Source: Ignavibacteriota bacterium (GTDB lineage Bacteria > Bacteroidota > Ignavibacteria > SZUA-365). Taken from it: a stretch of 59,966 nt of DNA. The DNA lies in the NCBI GenBank assembly GCA_016218045.1, contig JACRFB010000029.1:1-59966 (forward strand), written 5' to 3'. Positions 8,059 through 17,067 of this stretch are shown in pieces (within the stretch, counting starts at the first letter, position 1; every line of letters begins with the position of its first letter). A program made the position numbers and the translations under genes. The notes under the pieces are model-generated. The model saw only the letters and a program-made list of their open reading frames with translations, was not told where the DNA came from and did no database searches.

Positions 8059-8940
8059 TTACGCGTTATACACGGCGGCAAAGATCTGCGAGAACTGTTC
8101 GATCGTGGTCGGCGTGGTGCTTCCGGGCGTGCGCGCGTCGAAGCCGAGAATGCCGTCGTTGATGGCCAGCATGAGTTCGATGTACAGCGTGGCGACACTC
8201 TCGGAGGTGCCCATCTGCATAAACCCCGCGATCGCGTCGGCGGCCGGGAAGGTGACGTAGGGCAGATCGGGCTTGCCGATTGCCGCACCGAGAATACGCG
8301 TGATCTCGTTCATGGTATAATCGCGCGCGCCGTGCAGCGGCTGCACCGCGTACCCCTTCGTCGTGAAGTTGGTGATCGCCGCATAGGCGACATCGGCGAT
8401 ATCCTGCGTTGCCACGATCGGCATGGGCACGTCGCCCCGTATGGCCGAGCCGTTGATACCCATGGCCTTGATCATGCCGATGGAGCCGAGGAGATTCTCC
8501 ATGAAGTACGAGGGACGCAGAGTGAGCACGTCCACACCACGAAGCGCGGCGAGTCGTGTTTCCTGGCGCGCGAGTCCGGCAACGACACCCGTGCCCTTAT
8601 CGGTATGGCCTCCGAGACTCGAGATGTTCAGAACCTTTTTCACGCCACTCGCGCGGATGGCGTCGATGATTGCGAAGCCGATTGTATCCTGCAGCGCTCC
8701 GAAGTCCTGCGACGACCAGTCGCCCGGGATGAGTGTGAACACAACATCCGCACCAGCAAAAGCCGCGGCCATCGAGGCGGAATCCTTAATGTCGCCTTCG
8801 ACGATCTCCGCTCCTCGCGCCGCAAATGCCGCGGCCTTTTCCGCGTGGTGGACGTACAGCCGAACGGGCATCCCCGCGTCAAGCAGTTTTGTTGTGAGTT
8901 TGCTTCCGATGTTTCCTGTGGCGCCTGTGAGCACGATCAT
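8059..8940 (-). CDS. NmrA-like NAD(P)-dependent reductase / epimerase
   Basis: 293 aa from ATG 8940; the longer frame upstream consists of repeat sequence and lacks the Rossmann start. It opens with the NAD(P)-binding motif MIVLTGATGNIGSKL (GxxGxxG, residues 6-12) and continues as an atypical SDR of the NmrA/QOR2 type (LRPSYFMENLLGS, MPIVATQDIADVA). Proteins like this reduce quinones or act as redox sensors in the cytoplasm. Stand-alone gene, upstream region filled by heptamer repeats. Confidence 0.87.
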   Translation of the reverse strand: MIVLTGATGNIGSKLTTKLLDAGMPVRLYVHHAEKAAAFAARGAEIVEGDIKDSASMAAAFAGADVVFTLIPGDWSSQDFGALQDTIGFAIIDAIRASGVKKVLNISSLGGHTDKGTGVVAGLARQETRLAALRGVDVLTLRPSYFMENLLGSIGMIKAMGINGSAIRGDVPMPIVATQDIADVAYAAITNFTTKGYAVQPLHGARDYTMNEITRILGAAIGKPDLPYVTFPAADAIAGFMQMGTSESVATLYIELMLAINDGILGFDARTPGSTTPTTIEQFSQIFAAVYNA

Positions 8941-8983
8941 TGGATGTCCCTTGTGACGATTGGTGTGGGTGGATGGCAGATGA

Positions 8984-9448
8984 GTAGATGGTAGTTGGTA
9001 GATGGTAGATGGTAGCGAGGATACGGGCAATAGCATTCCCGCAGCATGAAACGGCGGGGCATGCCATAGCGCTGCGATGTGAATGAAACACGTACACAAT
9101 TGTCGCTGCTCCACGTACAACCGAAAAAGCCCTTCGCGAGTTCCTCCGCTGCGACGGGACAGCGGGACAGCGGGAGCGGAACAACGAAATAGTGTCTCGC
9201 TGAGTCCCGCGAAGCGGGAAAGCGCGACGGGACAGCGGGAGTTTTCCTTTGATCCGTGAAGGAACTCCCCATGCGCACTCTTAAAAAGAGGGGGTTGTCT
9301 GATTATATTCAGATACCCGCGTCTCCTGTCTCCTCCCTCCTGTCTCCTGACACTCCCTGAGCAGATCCATCTACCAACTACCAACTACCAACTACCATCT
9401 ACTCATCTACCATCTACCCATCTACCCATCTACCATCTACCCATCTCC
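8984..9448. repeat. Intergenic block bounded by inverted heptamer arrays
   Basis: The 8941-9436 gap has no gene. On its left edge GTAGATG-type heptamers run 8984-9015; on its right edge the complementary CATCTAC/CAACTAC units run 9368-9448. Between them are short GCGGGACA-type repeats (9157-9250) and four TCCTGTC-type heptamers (about 9327-9354) followed by the phrase GAGCAGATCCATCTACC. The right array runs into the last codons and stop of the LtrA-like gene (9437). Confidence 0.75.
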
Positions 9449-10630
9449 ACGTCCATGCTTCGCGGCATGCCCATCCGTAAACCACACCCACAATCCGTAC
9501 AACATCACCACCAACAATGCGAGCTGCGCAAGTACAAGAGTCAATGTCGGCGCGGACCACGGAAACATCGCCGCATACATTCCCAGCAGTGCGCCGAAAC
9601 CGAACTTGAGCGCGGGACTGATCACCGGATGTGTGGGTTCGTCGTCGGCCGGTTCGAGCACCGTCTCGAGCAGACCCATAACAATCAGCGTGACCGCGAC
9701 GGATCCGGCCAGAAGGACGCTCACCGGACCCTGCAACAACCCCTGCGCCTTGGCGATCGCGTTGCTGGTTGTGGCGCCGACCGCCGCAATGCCCATAGCA
9801 AGCGGTAGATGAAGAAACGACCAACTGATCGACGACAGCATGCGGGGACGCGAGGCGCGACGGCCGATAAAATCGAAATACACCCACCATAACGAAAATC
9901 CGAGTCCGATGCCGAGCACGGCGTTGATTCCCGACTCGAGTGTGATCTGGCGGCTTGCCGCGAGTCCGCTCACAACACCCACGGCCGACTCTCCGAGCAC
10001 AATGATGATGAACAGGCCGAATCGCTCCGGCAGCTTATGCCGGTTGAAACGCGGAAGCTTCGATTGATGTGTGAGTGTAAACCAGGGAGTGACCAGATCG
10101 ATGAACAGCGCAATCGCAAACAGCACCAGTCGTGTTTCCTGCGTCATAAACAGCGACACACAGAGCAGCACCAGCGACGTGGAGAATCCGATGAGATACC
10201 GGATGCCCGTGGGGCGGAACACTGGCTCGTGAATACTTGCGCGCAGCCAGAGCAGCGACAGGACAAATCGCCCGAACGTATACGACGCGACAAAACCGAA
10301 ACTGGTTGTGGCTAGTCCGTCGTAGGCGAATACCGCAAGTCCCGAGATCGGAAACAGCAGCAGGAAAAAGATGATGCGTGTTTCCAGCCCCTCTGTCTCA
10401 AAACGCTCCATGTAAAAGGTCGATCCGATCCACAACCACCACACGGGCACAAAGAGGAACAGGTACTTCAAGAGTTCGAGCCAGACAAGCTCGCCATGAA
10501 GTTTGTGCGCAAGCTGCGAGATCGTCACCACAAAAAATAGATCGTAAAACAGCTCGAGCCACGACACTTTGCGATGGCCTTCGGTTCGTACGAGGGACGG
10601 AACGTACCAGAGTTGGCGGCGGAGTTTCAT
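9437..10630 (-). CDS. ltrA: LtrA-family (low temperature requirement A) membrane protein
   Basis: 397 aa with about ten hydrophobic segments. Near the N-terminus VSWLELFYDLFFVVTISQLAH and, mid-protein, LPERFGLFIIIVLGESA are the hallmark sequences of the LtrA family of inner-membrane proteins. The family was first named in Listeria; its molecular activity is unknown. The final residues (GRGDG) and the stop codon lie in a heptamer array, so the C-terminal tail is probably repeat-derived. Confidence 0.88.
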   Translation of the reverse strand: MKLRRQLWYVPSLVRTEGHRKVSWLELFYDLFFVVTISQLAHKLHGELVWLELLKYLFLFVPVWWLWIGSTFYMERFETEGLETRIIFFLLLFPISGLAVFAYDGLATTSFGFVASYTFGRFVLSLLWLRASIHEPVFRPTGIRYLIGFSTSLVLLCVSLFMTQETRLVLFAIALFIDLVTPWFTLTHQSKLPRFNRHKLPERFGLFIIIVLGESAVGVVSGLAASRQITLESGINAVLGIGLGFSLWWVYFDFIGRRASRPRMLSSISWSFLHLPLAMGIAAVGATTSNAIAKAQGLLQGPVSVLLAGSVAVTLIVMGLLETVLEPADDEPTHPVISPALKFGFGALLGMYAAMFPWSAPTLTLVLAQLALLVVMLYGLWVWFTDGHAAKHGRGDG

Positions 10631-10656
10631 TCGTTTACGAGTGAGGTGGTAGCGAG

Positions 10657-11150
10657 GAACTAGGAACTAGGAGCTAGGAACTAGGAGCTAGGAGCTAGGA
10701 GCTAGGAACTGGGAACTAGGAGCTAGGAACTGGGAACTAGGAGCTAGGAACTAGGAACTTGGAGCTAGGAGCTATCGACTGAGTAATGGCGTTTCGATTC
10801 GGCCAGAGGCGCTTCCAGAGACAGGACGCATGCAACTTTGTTGAAGCCTTCCGCATTCTGGATTCTGAATTCTGAATTCTGTCATGCACTTCCTTAACAG
10901 CAGAAGGGCATGTTTTGTCCCCATCGAGGATGAGTTTTCTCCAAATACGACGCCCTCCCCTTCGGAACCGCTTCCCTGCGCACGCTCCGTCACCCCTCGT
11001 CCGCCAGAGACGCATCGGCGTGACCCAATCTGTGCATTTCCCCATCCACCTTTCACGGTTCAACCGCCCCCCCTTTCCCCGTTCACAGTTCCCAGTTCCT
11101 AGCTCCTAGTTCCTAGTTCCCCGTTTACCGTTCCCCGTTCACCGTTGAAC
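10657..11150. repeat. Seventeen-copy heptamer array with an inverted partner
   Basis: Seventeen consecutive 7-bp units of the form G(A/G)(A/G)CTAG fill 10657-10775 with only point variations. Five inverted units (CTAGTTC type) lie at 11085-11119, followed by four CCGTTCA-type heptamers at 11121-11148. A small GAATTCT repeat is at about 10858-10880. No gene is visible in the roughly 500-bp gap. The stop codon of the lipoprotein gene (11139) is inside the last array. Confidence 0.8.
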
Positions 11151-12350
11151 ACGCATCTCCCCCGACACCACAGGAGCAACAAAATCAGGGACCGCGGCTA
11201 TCGCGCGTACGCTGCTGCCGTCGCGTTTGACGGCAATGATACGATTGCGCGTCGAGGCATCGGGCCAGGAGGAAGCGAGCTGCAGGACACAGACGATCCA
11301 CTCCCCGTCCGCTGATACTGTCGCGGCGCACGGAATCGCGTCCTGAGGCAGATACTGTTCGAGGGCGCTTCCGACGAGGGCCGTGAAACTGCCCACCGTC
11401 GCAATGAGGGAGCCGTCGATTGCGGAACGCAGTTCCACGGCGCTCTCGGTGCGAGTTACAAAAATGGAACCCGTGGCCTGCATTACCGGCTGCCGTGCGG
11501 GCATGTAGTAGGCCTTGCCGCGCGGCGGGAGATAGCGCCGTGCAGGTGCATCGACGGGCAGCGCGTATAGTTCATACACGCGGCCGCCAGCCGGACCGAT
11601 GTACAGCGACACGAGCAGTTCGCGGCGCGCCGCGTCGATGTCGTGAATGATTGCGCCAAGTGATCCTTCCGCGCTGTCGAGCGTGCTGATCTGCCCCGAT
11701 TTCCATTGCACGATATAATTGCCCCAGGCGTGAAAGGCGCCGGCACCGTCGAGGGGACCGCCGCGCATGTTCAGCCAGAATGTCCCGCCACCGCGGTCGA
11801 GGACTATGGGATGGACGGCGTATCCGATGTGATCATCACGTCCTGCAAAATGTGAGACGTCCACCAGCCGCATCGTGCCGCTGGAACAGTCCACGAGTAC
11901 TATCACCGAACGATACGCGCTGTCGGGGCCCGTGCCGCCCGTGCGTCGATCGATCACGCCGTACGCGGCATGATGTCCGTCGGGAGCCAGCGCGAAGGGC
12001 GCGGCCCACGACACACCCGGCGCCTGTATTGCGCTATACTCCCTTCGGGGATCGGGGTGTACGGGAAACGGCACGGGGATCACCGTCCCGTTCTCACAAC
12101 GTCCGAACAGCGCGCCGTCGGAACGCCGCTGCAGCACCACGATGCCATTGTCGGCCACGCGCGAGAAGGACGACGCGGCAAAATCCGTGACACGCTCCAC
12201 CCGCGACGACACAAGCTCGTGACGGTACACCCCCGAGTCTGTGGAATAATACACCCAGCGCTCCGTCCCCGCGGGCTGTGTGGTGTCGCTGCAGCCCGCG
12301 GCGAGCAGCAGGCCCGCGGCGAGCAGGAAAAACAGGGTCGGACGTTTCAT
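11139..12350 (-). CDS. Lipoprotein, possible beta-propeller
   Basis: 403 aa from ATG 12350 (MKRPTLFFLLAAGLLLAAGC): a type II signal peptide with lipobox LAAGC, so a membrane-anchored periplasmic or surface protein. The body is rich in short beta-strands with repeated phrases of the propeller type (FALAPDGHHAAYG, ATVSADGEWIVCVL), as in TolB- or WD-like proteins, but no family is recognised. The reading frame stays open another 1.2 kb upstream, antisense to cydA; that part is a shadow. Divergent from cydA. Confidence 0.8.
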   Translation of the reverse strand: MKRPTLFFLLAAGLLLAAGCSDTTQPAGTERWVYYSTDSGVYRHELVSSRVERVTDFAASSFSRVADNGIVVLQRRSDGALFGRCENGTVIPVPFPVHPDPRREYSAIQAPGVSWAAPFALAPDGHHAAYGVIDRRTGGTGPDSAYRSVIVLVDCSSGTMRLVDVSHFAGRDDHIGYAVHPIVLDRGGGTFWLNMRGGPLDGAGAFHAWGNYIVQWKSGQISTLDSAEGSLGAIIHDIDAARRELLVSLYIGPAGGRVYELYALPVDAPARRYLPPRGKAYYMPARQPVMQATGSIFVTRTESAVELRSAIDGSLIATVGSFTALVGSALEQYLPQDAIPCAATVSADGEWIVCVLQLASSWPDASTRNRIIAVKRDGSSVRAIAAVPDFVAPVVSGEMRVQR

Positions 12351-12494
12351 GACATTCCGGAATAATGTGTCTGAAAAATAGATGATGTGGGACATGAATT
12401 CAAGGAGATTCACCGGCGCGTTGCACCACTCGCGCGCATTGACGAATTTGACCGGAGTCACATCCGCACCTTCACCATTTGAAAGGGTCCCCTC

Positions 12495-13928
12495 GTGGAC
12501 GTCCTCTTTCTCTCCCGCCTGCAGTTCGCCTTCACGATCATGTTCCATTACCTGTTCCCGCCGCTGAGCATCGGCCTCGGGACGCTCATGGTCTTCATGG
12601 AGGGCATGTATCTGCGCACGCGGCACAGCCACTACGAACAGCTCGCGCGTTTCTGGACCAAAATCTTCGCCGTCGTTTTCGCCATGGGCGTGGCGACGGG
12701 CATCGTTATGGAGTTCGAATTCGGCACCAACTGGGCCACCTACTCGCGCTATGTCGGCGACGTGTTCGGCTCCGCTCTCGCGGCGGAGGGCATCTTCGCC
12801 TTTTTCCTCGAATCGGGTTTCCTGGCCGTAGTGGTTTTCGGTTGGGACCGCGTCTCGAAACGTATGCACTTTTTCGCGACCCTGATGGTTGCCCTCGGTT
12901 CCATCTTCTCGGCGATATGGATCGTTGTCGCCAATTCCTGGCAGCAGACGCCGGCCGGTTTTCACATAGTGGTGCGCGACGGATTTGCGCGCGCCGAAAT
13001 CATCGACTTCTGGGCCATGGTCTTTAATCCGTCGAGTATGCACCGGCTCGGACACACCATCATCGGCGCATGGATACTCGGGGCCTTCTTTGTGATGAGC
13101 ATCATGGCCTGGTACATCCTCAAGGGCCGCCATGTGGACATGGCGAAAAAGGCCTTTACGATCGCGCTCGTGTGGGGCAGCATCGTGTCGCTCGCCGCGC
13201 TCGTCTCGGGGCACGCGCAGGCCGACAAAGTGGCGGAAACGCAGCCCGCAAAACTCGCCGCCTTCGAAGGACACTTCAAGAAAGGCACCGGCGGGGCGCC
13301 GCTGTACCTCTTTGGTATCCCTGACGAGGACGCGGAGGTCGTGCGCTATGGCATTGCGATTCCGGGCGGACTCAGCTTTCTCCTGCATTGGCGCACGGAT
13401 GTGCCCGTGCCCGGACTCGACCAGTTCCCGCGCGACGAGCGTCCGCCCGTGCTCATTCCGTTTGTGTCGTACCACATCATGGTCGGCCTCGGAATGTTCT
13501 TTATCGCCATCACCCTTTTCGCCTCCTTCCTGCGCTGGCGCGGGACGCTGTTCGAGAAACGGTGGCTGCTGTGGATCTTTGTCTTCGCCGTGCTCGGCCC
13601 CTACGCGGCCAATCAACTCGGATGGATCGCGGCCGAGGTGGGCCGGCAGCCATGGGTCGTGTACGGCCTCCTGAAAACGAGCGACGCGCTGTCGAAGTCC
13701 GTGAAGGCAGAGGCCGTCCTCACCTCGATCATTCTTTTCGGAGTGATCTATCTTTTATTGTTCGCCGTATGGATCTATATCATGCACGACAAAATCTCGC
13801 ACGGGCCCGACGACCTTCCCGTGACACCTCTCGCGCCGGGACGCCTCGGCGACGCCGCGGGTGCCCTGGCCGATCCGTCCGGACCATCCATGACCGGCGC
13901 GCGCGACGACGCGGCCGCACAGAAATAG
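12495..13928 (+). CDS. cydA: Cytochrome bd oxidase subunit I
   Basis: 477 aa beginning at GTG 12495; AAAGGG lies upstream and the N-terminus then matches the family ([23 protein letters not shown], heme b595 ligand His in FHYLF). Other family hallmarks are [23 protein letters not shown] and the short Q-loop region ending with [13 protein letters not shown]. Together with CydB it forms the quinol-oxidising, high-affinity terminal oxidase of the inner membrane. This oxidase tolerates sulfide, which fits the sulfide-oxidation cluster nearby (inference). CydB follows after 9 bp. Confidence 0.96.
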   Translation: MDVLFLSRLQFAFTIMFHYLFPPLSIGLGTLMVFMEGMYLRTRHSHYEQLARFWTKIFAVVFAMGVATGIVMEFEFGTNWATYSRYVGDVFGSALAAEGIFAFFLESGFLAVVVFGWDRVSKRMHFFATLMVALGSIFSAIWIVVANSWQQTPAGFHIVVRDGFARAEIIDFWAMVFNPSSMHRLGHTIIGAWILGAFFVMSIMAWYILKGRHVDMAKKAFTIALVWGSIVSLAALVSGHAQADKVAETQPAKLAAFEGHFKKGTGGAPLYLFGIPDEDAEVVRYGIAIPGGLSFLLHWRTDVPVPGLDQFPRDERPPVLIPFVSYHIMVGLGMFFIAITLFASFLRWRGTLFEKRWLLWIFVFAVLGPYAANQLGWIAAEVGRQPWVVYGLLKTSDALSKSVKAEAVLTSIILFGVIYLLLFAVWIYIMHDKISHGPDDLPVTPLAPGRLGDAAGALADPSGPSMTGARDDAAAQK

Positions 13929-13937
13929 GAGCCGGCC

Positions 13938-14954
13938 ATGGATGTGAACCTCTTCTGGTTTCTGACACTGGGCGTGCTGCTCACCGGCTACGCGATTCTC
14001 GATGGCTTCGATCTCGGCGTCGGCATCCTGCATCTCTTTGTGAAGGACGACACCGAGCGCCGCATCCTGATGAACTCGATCGGTCCGCTGTGGGACGGCA
14101 ATGAAGTGTGGCTTGTCACTTTCGGCGGCGCCCTGTTCGCGGCCTTTCCCCACGCCTACGCCACGGCGTTCTCGGGATTTTACCTGCCCTTCATGGTGCT
14201 GCTCTTTGCACTCATCTTCCGCGCCGTGTCGATGGAGTTCCGCAGCAAGCAGGAGATGCCCTGGTGGCGCGCGATGTGGGACGGCTCCTTCTTTGCCGCG
14301 AGCACACTCGCGACCCTGCTCTTCGGAGTTGCCGTCGGCAACATGATGATAGGCCTGCCCGTCGGATCCGACAAGGAATTCGCCGGCACACTATTCGGAC
14401 TGCTCGGTCCTTTTCCCCTCCTCACCGGACTGTTTGCAGTGTCCACCTTCGCCATGCACGGTTCGATCTACCTCTACCTAAAAACGGAGGGCGACCTGCA
14501 GCGGCGCATTCACGGATGGATGTGGCGGACGTTTTTTGTCTTTCTCGTGATGTACATCACGACGTCGGCCGTCGCGGTGACCAGCATGCCCAGTGCGCTC
14601 CGCAATTTCCGCGACATCCCCTGGGCCTGGGTGGTGGTGCTGTTGAACGTGCTCGCGATAGCCAACATCCCGCGCGCGATTCACCTCGGCAAACCCTTTT
14701 ACGCCTTTATCTCATCGGCCTGCACCATCGCCGCCCTCACCTTCCTTTTCGGCTTTGCACTGTATCCCAATCTCATTGTCTCGAGCATCGATCCCGCCTA
14801 CAGTCTCACCATCTACAACGCCGCATCGAGCGAGCAGACACTTTCGACCATGCGCTGGATCGCCTTTATCGGCATGCCCTTCGTGCTTACCTATACCGCC
14901 GTCATCTACTGGATTTTCAGAGGAAAGACGAAGCTCGGAAAAATGAGTTATTGA
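13938..14954 (+). CDS. cydB: Cytochrome bd oxidase subunit II
   Basis: 338 aa, start ATG 13938 with GGAGCC upstream, 9 bp after cydA. Typical CydB N-terminus (FWFLTLGVLLTGYAILDGFDLGVGIL), the GPLWDGNEVWLVTFGGALFAAFP block and eight to nine membrane segments. Partner of CydA; no cydX-like small ORF was noticed after it. Confidence 0.96.
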   Translation: MDVNLFWFLTLGVLLTGYAILDGFDLGVGILHLFVKDDTERRILMNSIGPLWDGNEVWLVTFGGALFAAFPHAYATAFSGFYLPFMVLLFALIFRAVSMEFRSKQEMPWWRAMWDGSFFAASTLATLLFGVAVGNMMIGLPVGSDKEFAGTLFGLLGPFPLLTGLFAVSTFAMHGSIYLYLKTEGDLQRRIHGWMWRTFFVFLVMYITTSAVAVTSMPSALRNFRDIPWAWVVVLLNVLAIANIPRAIHLGKPFYAFISSACTIAALTFLFGFALYPNLIVSSIDPAYSLTIYNAASSEQTLSTMRWIAFIGMPFVLTYTAVIYWIFRGKTKLGKMSY

Positions 14955-15046
14955 GATTGGAGTTGTCGGTTCTCTGTATTGTGACGCCGGCATCCGGGTG
15001 GGTATGTACATCGCTACCTTGCCACCTTTCCACCTGGCTGCGAATG

Positions 15047-15081
15047 AACGTGTAACGTGGATACGTGAAACGTGTAACGTA
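15047..15081. repeat. Heptamer array between convergent cydB and hipA
   Basis: Five 7-bp units (AACGTGT, AACGTGG, ATACGTG, AAACGTG, TAACGTA) end one base before the stop codon of hipA (15083-15085). Sequence differs from the CTAG- and CTAC-type arrays but the period is the same. Confidence 0.6.
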
Positions 15082-15082
15082 T

Positions 15083-16381
15083 TCAGGCCAGGTCCTTCCG
15101 CAGGGTTGTATCAATACGGCGTATGGTTGAGGACGGCACGTCCGCGTCGCGGGCATAGGCGGGCCATTGCGCAACGGCGGCGAGCGCGGCATCGAGGAGC
15201 GAGTCGACGCGGCCGCGGGCGAGGTGTGCAACCTCGGCCGCCTTGCGGATATCTTCGCGGGTGAAATCGTCGCGCTTCCCGTGTACGGTCATCTGATGTG
15301 CGGAGGTCCATGCCCCTTTGGGATTGTACGCGTAGGTCACGTCGAAGGCGGGTGCGAGGGACCATCGCCCCGCGCGGTCCATCAGGAAGGCGATGTTTTT
15401 CGTATGGTCGTCCTGATTGCGCGCGGCGATGTTGAAACACATGCGCAGGACAAGTTGTTCGAGGTCCTTGATCGGCAGCCGCAGACGGCGCGCTGCAAGC
15501 AGTGCCTGTTCGTACCCGTGCGCGCCGGCGGCGTTGTAGTCGAGGTGCGCGAGTCCGCAGAGCGAGTGCATGTGTATTTTCTCGCCTGCGGAGGTGCGAT
15601 CGAAACGGCGTGTCATGAAGTGACGTCGTCCTCCTTCCTCGAGGAGGCGGCAGTCGCACATCTCGATTCCCGCCGCGCGGGCCATGAGGTGGTACGCGTA
15701 TTCGATGGCGCCATACCCGCGCGGATCGGCAAGCTCCCTGTCGCGATTGCCCGACACACCATCAAATTTGATCAGCCAATATTCGAATCCCGCATCCGCT
15801 GGCACCTGCCCCGAGCGCACTTCATCGGTCGCAGGATTCCACGCCACCACCGCCTTCGCCCGCGCGCCGCCCGCCGACGTTCCGACACGCAGTATATCAC
15901 GCATCGCATGTTCGCGCGCCGAGGGCGAAAGATTGCCCCGCATGCCGCGTCTCTGCGCCAGCACCTCCGACGCAACGGCAACAAGCGCCGCAACGTCCAG
16001 ACGCGCGGACGCGGTGGGGCGGGGCCCGATGGCGGGAGCAAACTCGAGCGCGCCCATGCCGCGCGCACCCGTGTAACACAACCGCTGCAGCGGATCAAAC
16101 TCGACCGCCGACCGGCCCTGCGCCGCAAGCCAGGAATCGATGAGCGCATTGCCGAAGCGGTCAGGCAACGAATCGGCGAGCAGACCGGGCAGACCGTGGA
16201 AGGTAACACGAGGCAGCGTGGCAAAACTGTACACACGCCGTGACAGAGGCATGACGAGCGGCGAGACCTCGAAGCCGCTCTGCGCGAAATCCGGCGTGTA
16301 TTGAAAATTCGCGCGCCCATTCCGCGCATCCCAAGACGCCGCGCCGATCTGGCTTCCCCAGAGCGAGACGCGGGCGATCAT
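15083..16381 (-). CDS. hipA: HipA-family toxin kinase
   Basis: 432 aa. HipA signatures: N-terminal couple-HipA region (LWGSQIGAASWD, GLPGLLADSLPDRFGNALID) and the C-terminal kinase core with NQDDHTKNIAFLMD (catalytic Asp and Asn) followed by LAPAFDVTY. Members phosphorylate tRNA synthetases or other targets and slow growth. Start ATG 16381 overlaps the stop of the upstream antitoxin gene (ATGA), so the pair is translationally coupled. Confidence 0.92.
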   Translation of the reverse strand: MIARVSLWGSQIGAASWDARNGRANFQYTPDFAQSGFEVSPLVMPLSRRVYSFATLPRVTFHGLPGLLADSLPDRFGNALIDSWLAAQGRSAVEFDPLQRLCYTGARGMGALEFAPAIGPRPTASARLDVAALVAVASEVLAQRRGMRGNLSPSAREHAMRDILRVGTSAGGARAKAVVAWNPATDEVRSGQVPADAGFEYWLIKFDGVSGNRDRELADPRGYGAIEYAYHLMARAAGIEMCDCRLLEEGGRRHFMTRRFDRTSAGEKIHMHSLCGLAHLDYNAAGAHGYEQALLAARRLRLPIKDLEQLVLRMCFNIAARNQDDHTKNIAFLMDRAGRWSLAPAFDVTYAYNPKGAWTSAHQMTVHGKRDDFTREDIRKAAEVAHLARGRVDSLLDAALAAVAQWPAYARDADVPSSTIRRIDTTLRKDLA

Positions 16382-16728
16382 GATTTCGAGTCACCCCAGC
16401 GCCAGGGTTCGGCCACCACACCTGTGCGCGCGCGGCTTCCTGTCGCCCTCTTCCGCGGTGCGCCACGATGGTGCAGGAGTTCGAGCGGACCCGGCTCCGC
16501 ATCGGGAAGCAGGACTTCAAGACCTTCCAGTATCCCCAGCACGCGGCAGACACGCAGAAAAATCGAAAGCTGCGACGCGCTCGCACCGGACTCCAGCCGT
16601 TGCACAGTCCGCACACCAACACCCGCCTCCCGCGCAAGTTCGGCCTGCGTCATGTTTCGTTCGAGGCGCACACGCATCAGCCGGCGGCCCACTTCGGCCA
16701 AAAGAGCAGTGTCAGTATAATATTCCAT
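16378..16728 (-). CDS. hipB: HipB-like XRE antitoxin
   Basis: About 116 aa from ATG 16728 (MEYYTDTALLAEVG); ATG 16737 is an alternative. Residues 10-70 are an XRE helix-turn-helix (MTQAELAREAGVGVRTVQRLESG). The C-terminal tail is basic and Pro-rich. Overlaps hipA by 4 bp. It probably represses its own promoter through the AT-rich repeats at 16746-16880 and neutralises HipA. Confidence 0.88.
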   Translation of the reverse strand: MEYYTDTALLAEVGRRLMRVRLERNMTQAELAREAGVGVRTVQRLESGASASQLSIFLRVCRVLGILEGLEVLLPDAEPGPLELLHHRGAPRKRATGSRARTGVVAEPWRWGDSKS

Positions 16729-16745
16729 GATTGTCATAACACGCT

Positions 16746-16885
16746 TAATATGGTATTTTATACTGTAAAAGTCAAGTATAAACGTCATTAATGGCATTTT
16801 ATTATTAAACCATTATCACGCCATTTTATGCGTATTATCTCAAATATTCCCATTTATACGTCGTTTTTGGCGTATTATTGACATA
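16746..16885 (-). promoter_or_regulatory. hipBA control region
   Basis: AT-rich stretch in otherwise GC-rich DNA. TTGACT at 16770-16775 (minus strand) is followed after 17 bp by CATATT (16747-16752). Upstream are similar short words (TGGCATTTTAT, CGCCATTTTATGCG, CGTTTTTGGCGTA) at about 16792, 16830 and 16863, each with a GGC/GCC plus A/T run, which could be HipB operators. Confidence 0.45.
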
Positions 16886-16901
16886 CCGGTAGAATAGATA
16901 G

Positions 16902-17067
16902 ATCTACTCCCTACCCATCTACCATCTACCACCGCCCCCTCCTGTCTCCTGTATCCTGTCTCCTCACCCACCCAGCACAGCTCAATCTACTCCCTACCCA
17001 TCTACCATCTACCAACTACCCATCTACCATCTACCAACTACCATCTACCAACTACCTACCTACTCCC
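16902..17067. repeat. Composite heptamer array at the 3' end of the HMA-barrel gene
   Basis: Contains CATCTAC/CAACTAC heptamers, an internal block of four TCCTGTC-type heptamers (about 16940-16967), the phrase CCCAGCACAGCTCAATCTAC, and a 30-bp direct repeat (16902-16931 and 16985-17014). The same order of blocks occurs near 9327-9448 and 25927-26020. The stop codon of the next gene (17060) is inside it. Confidence 0.75.

Noticed and set aside
12351-13616. N-terminal 420-residue extension of the minus-strand lipoprotein ORF
   Set aside because: It lies antisense to cydA, and the lipoprotein signal peptide fixes the start at 12350.
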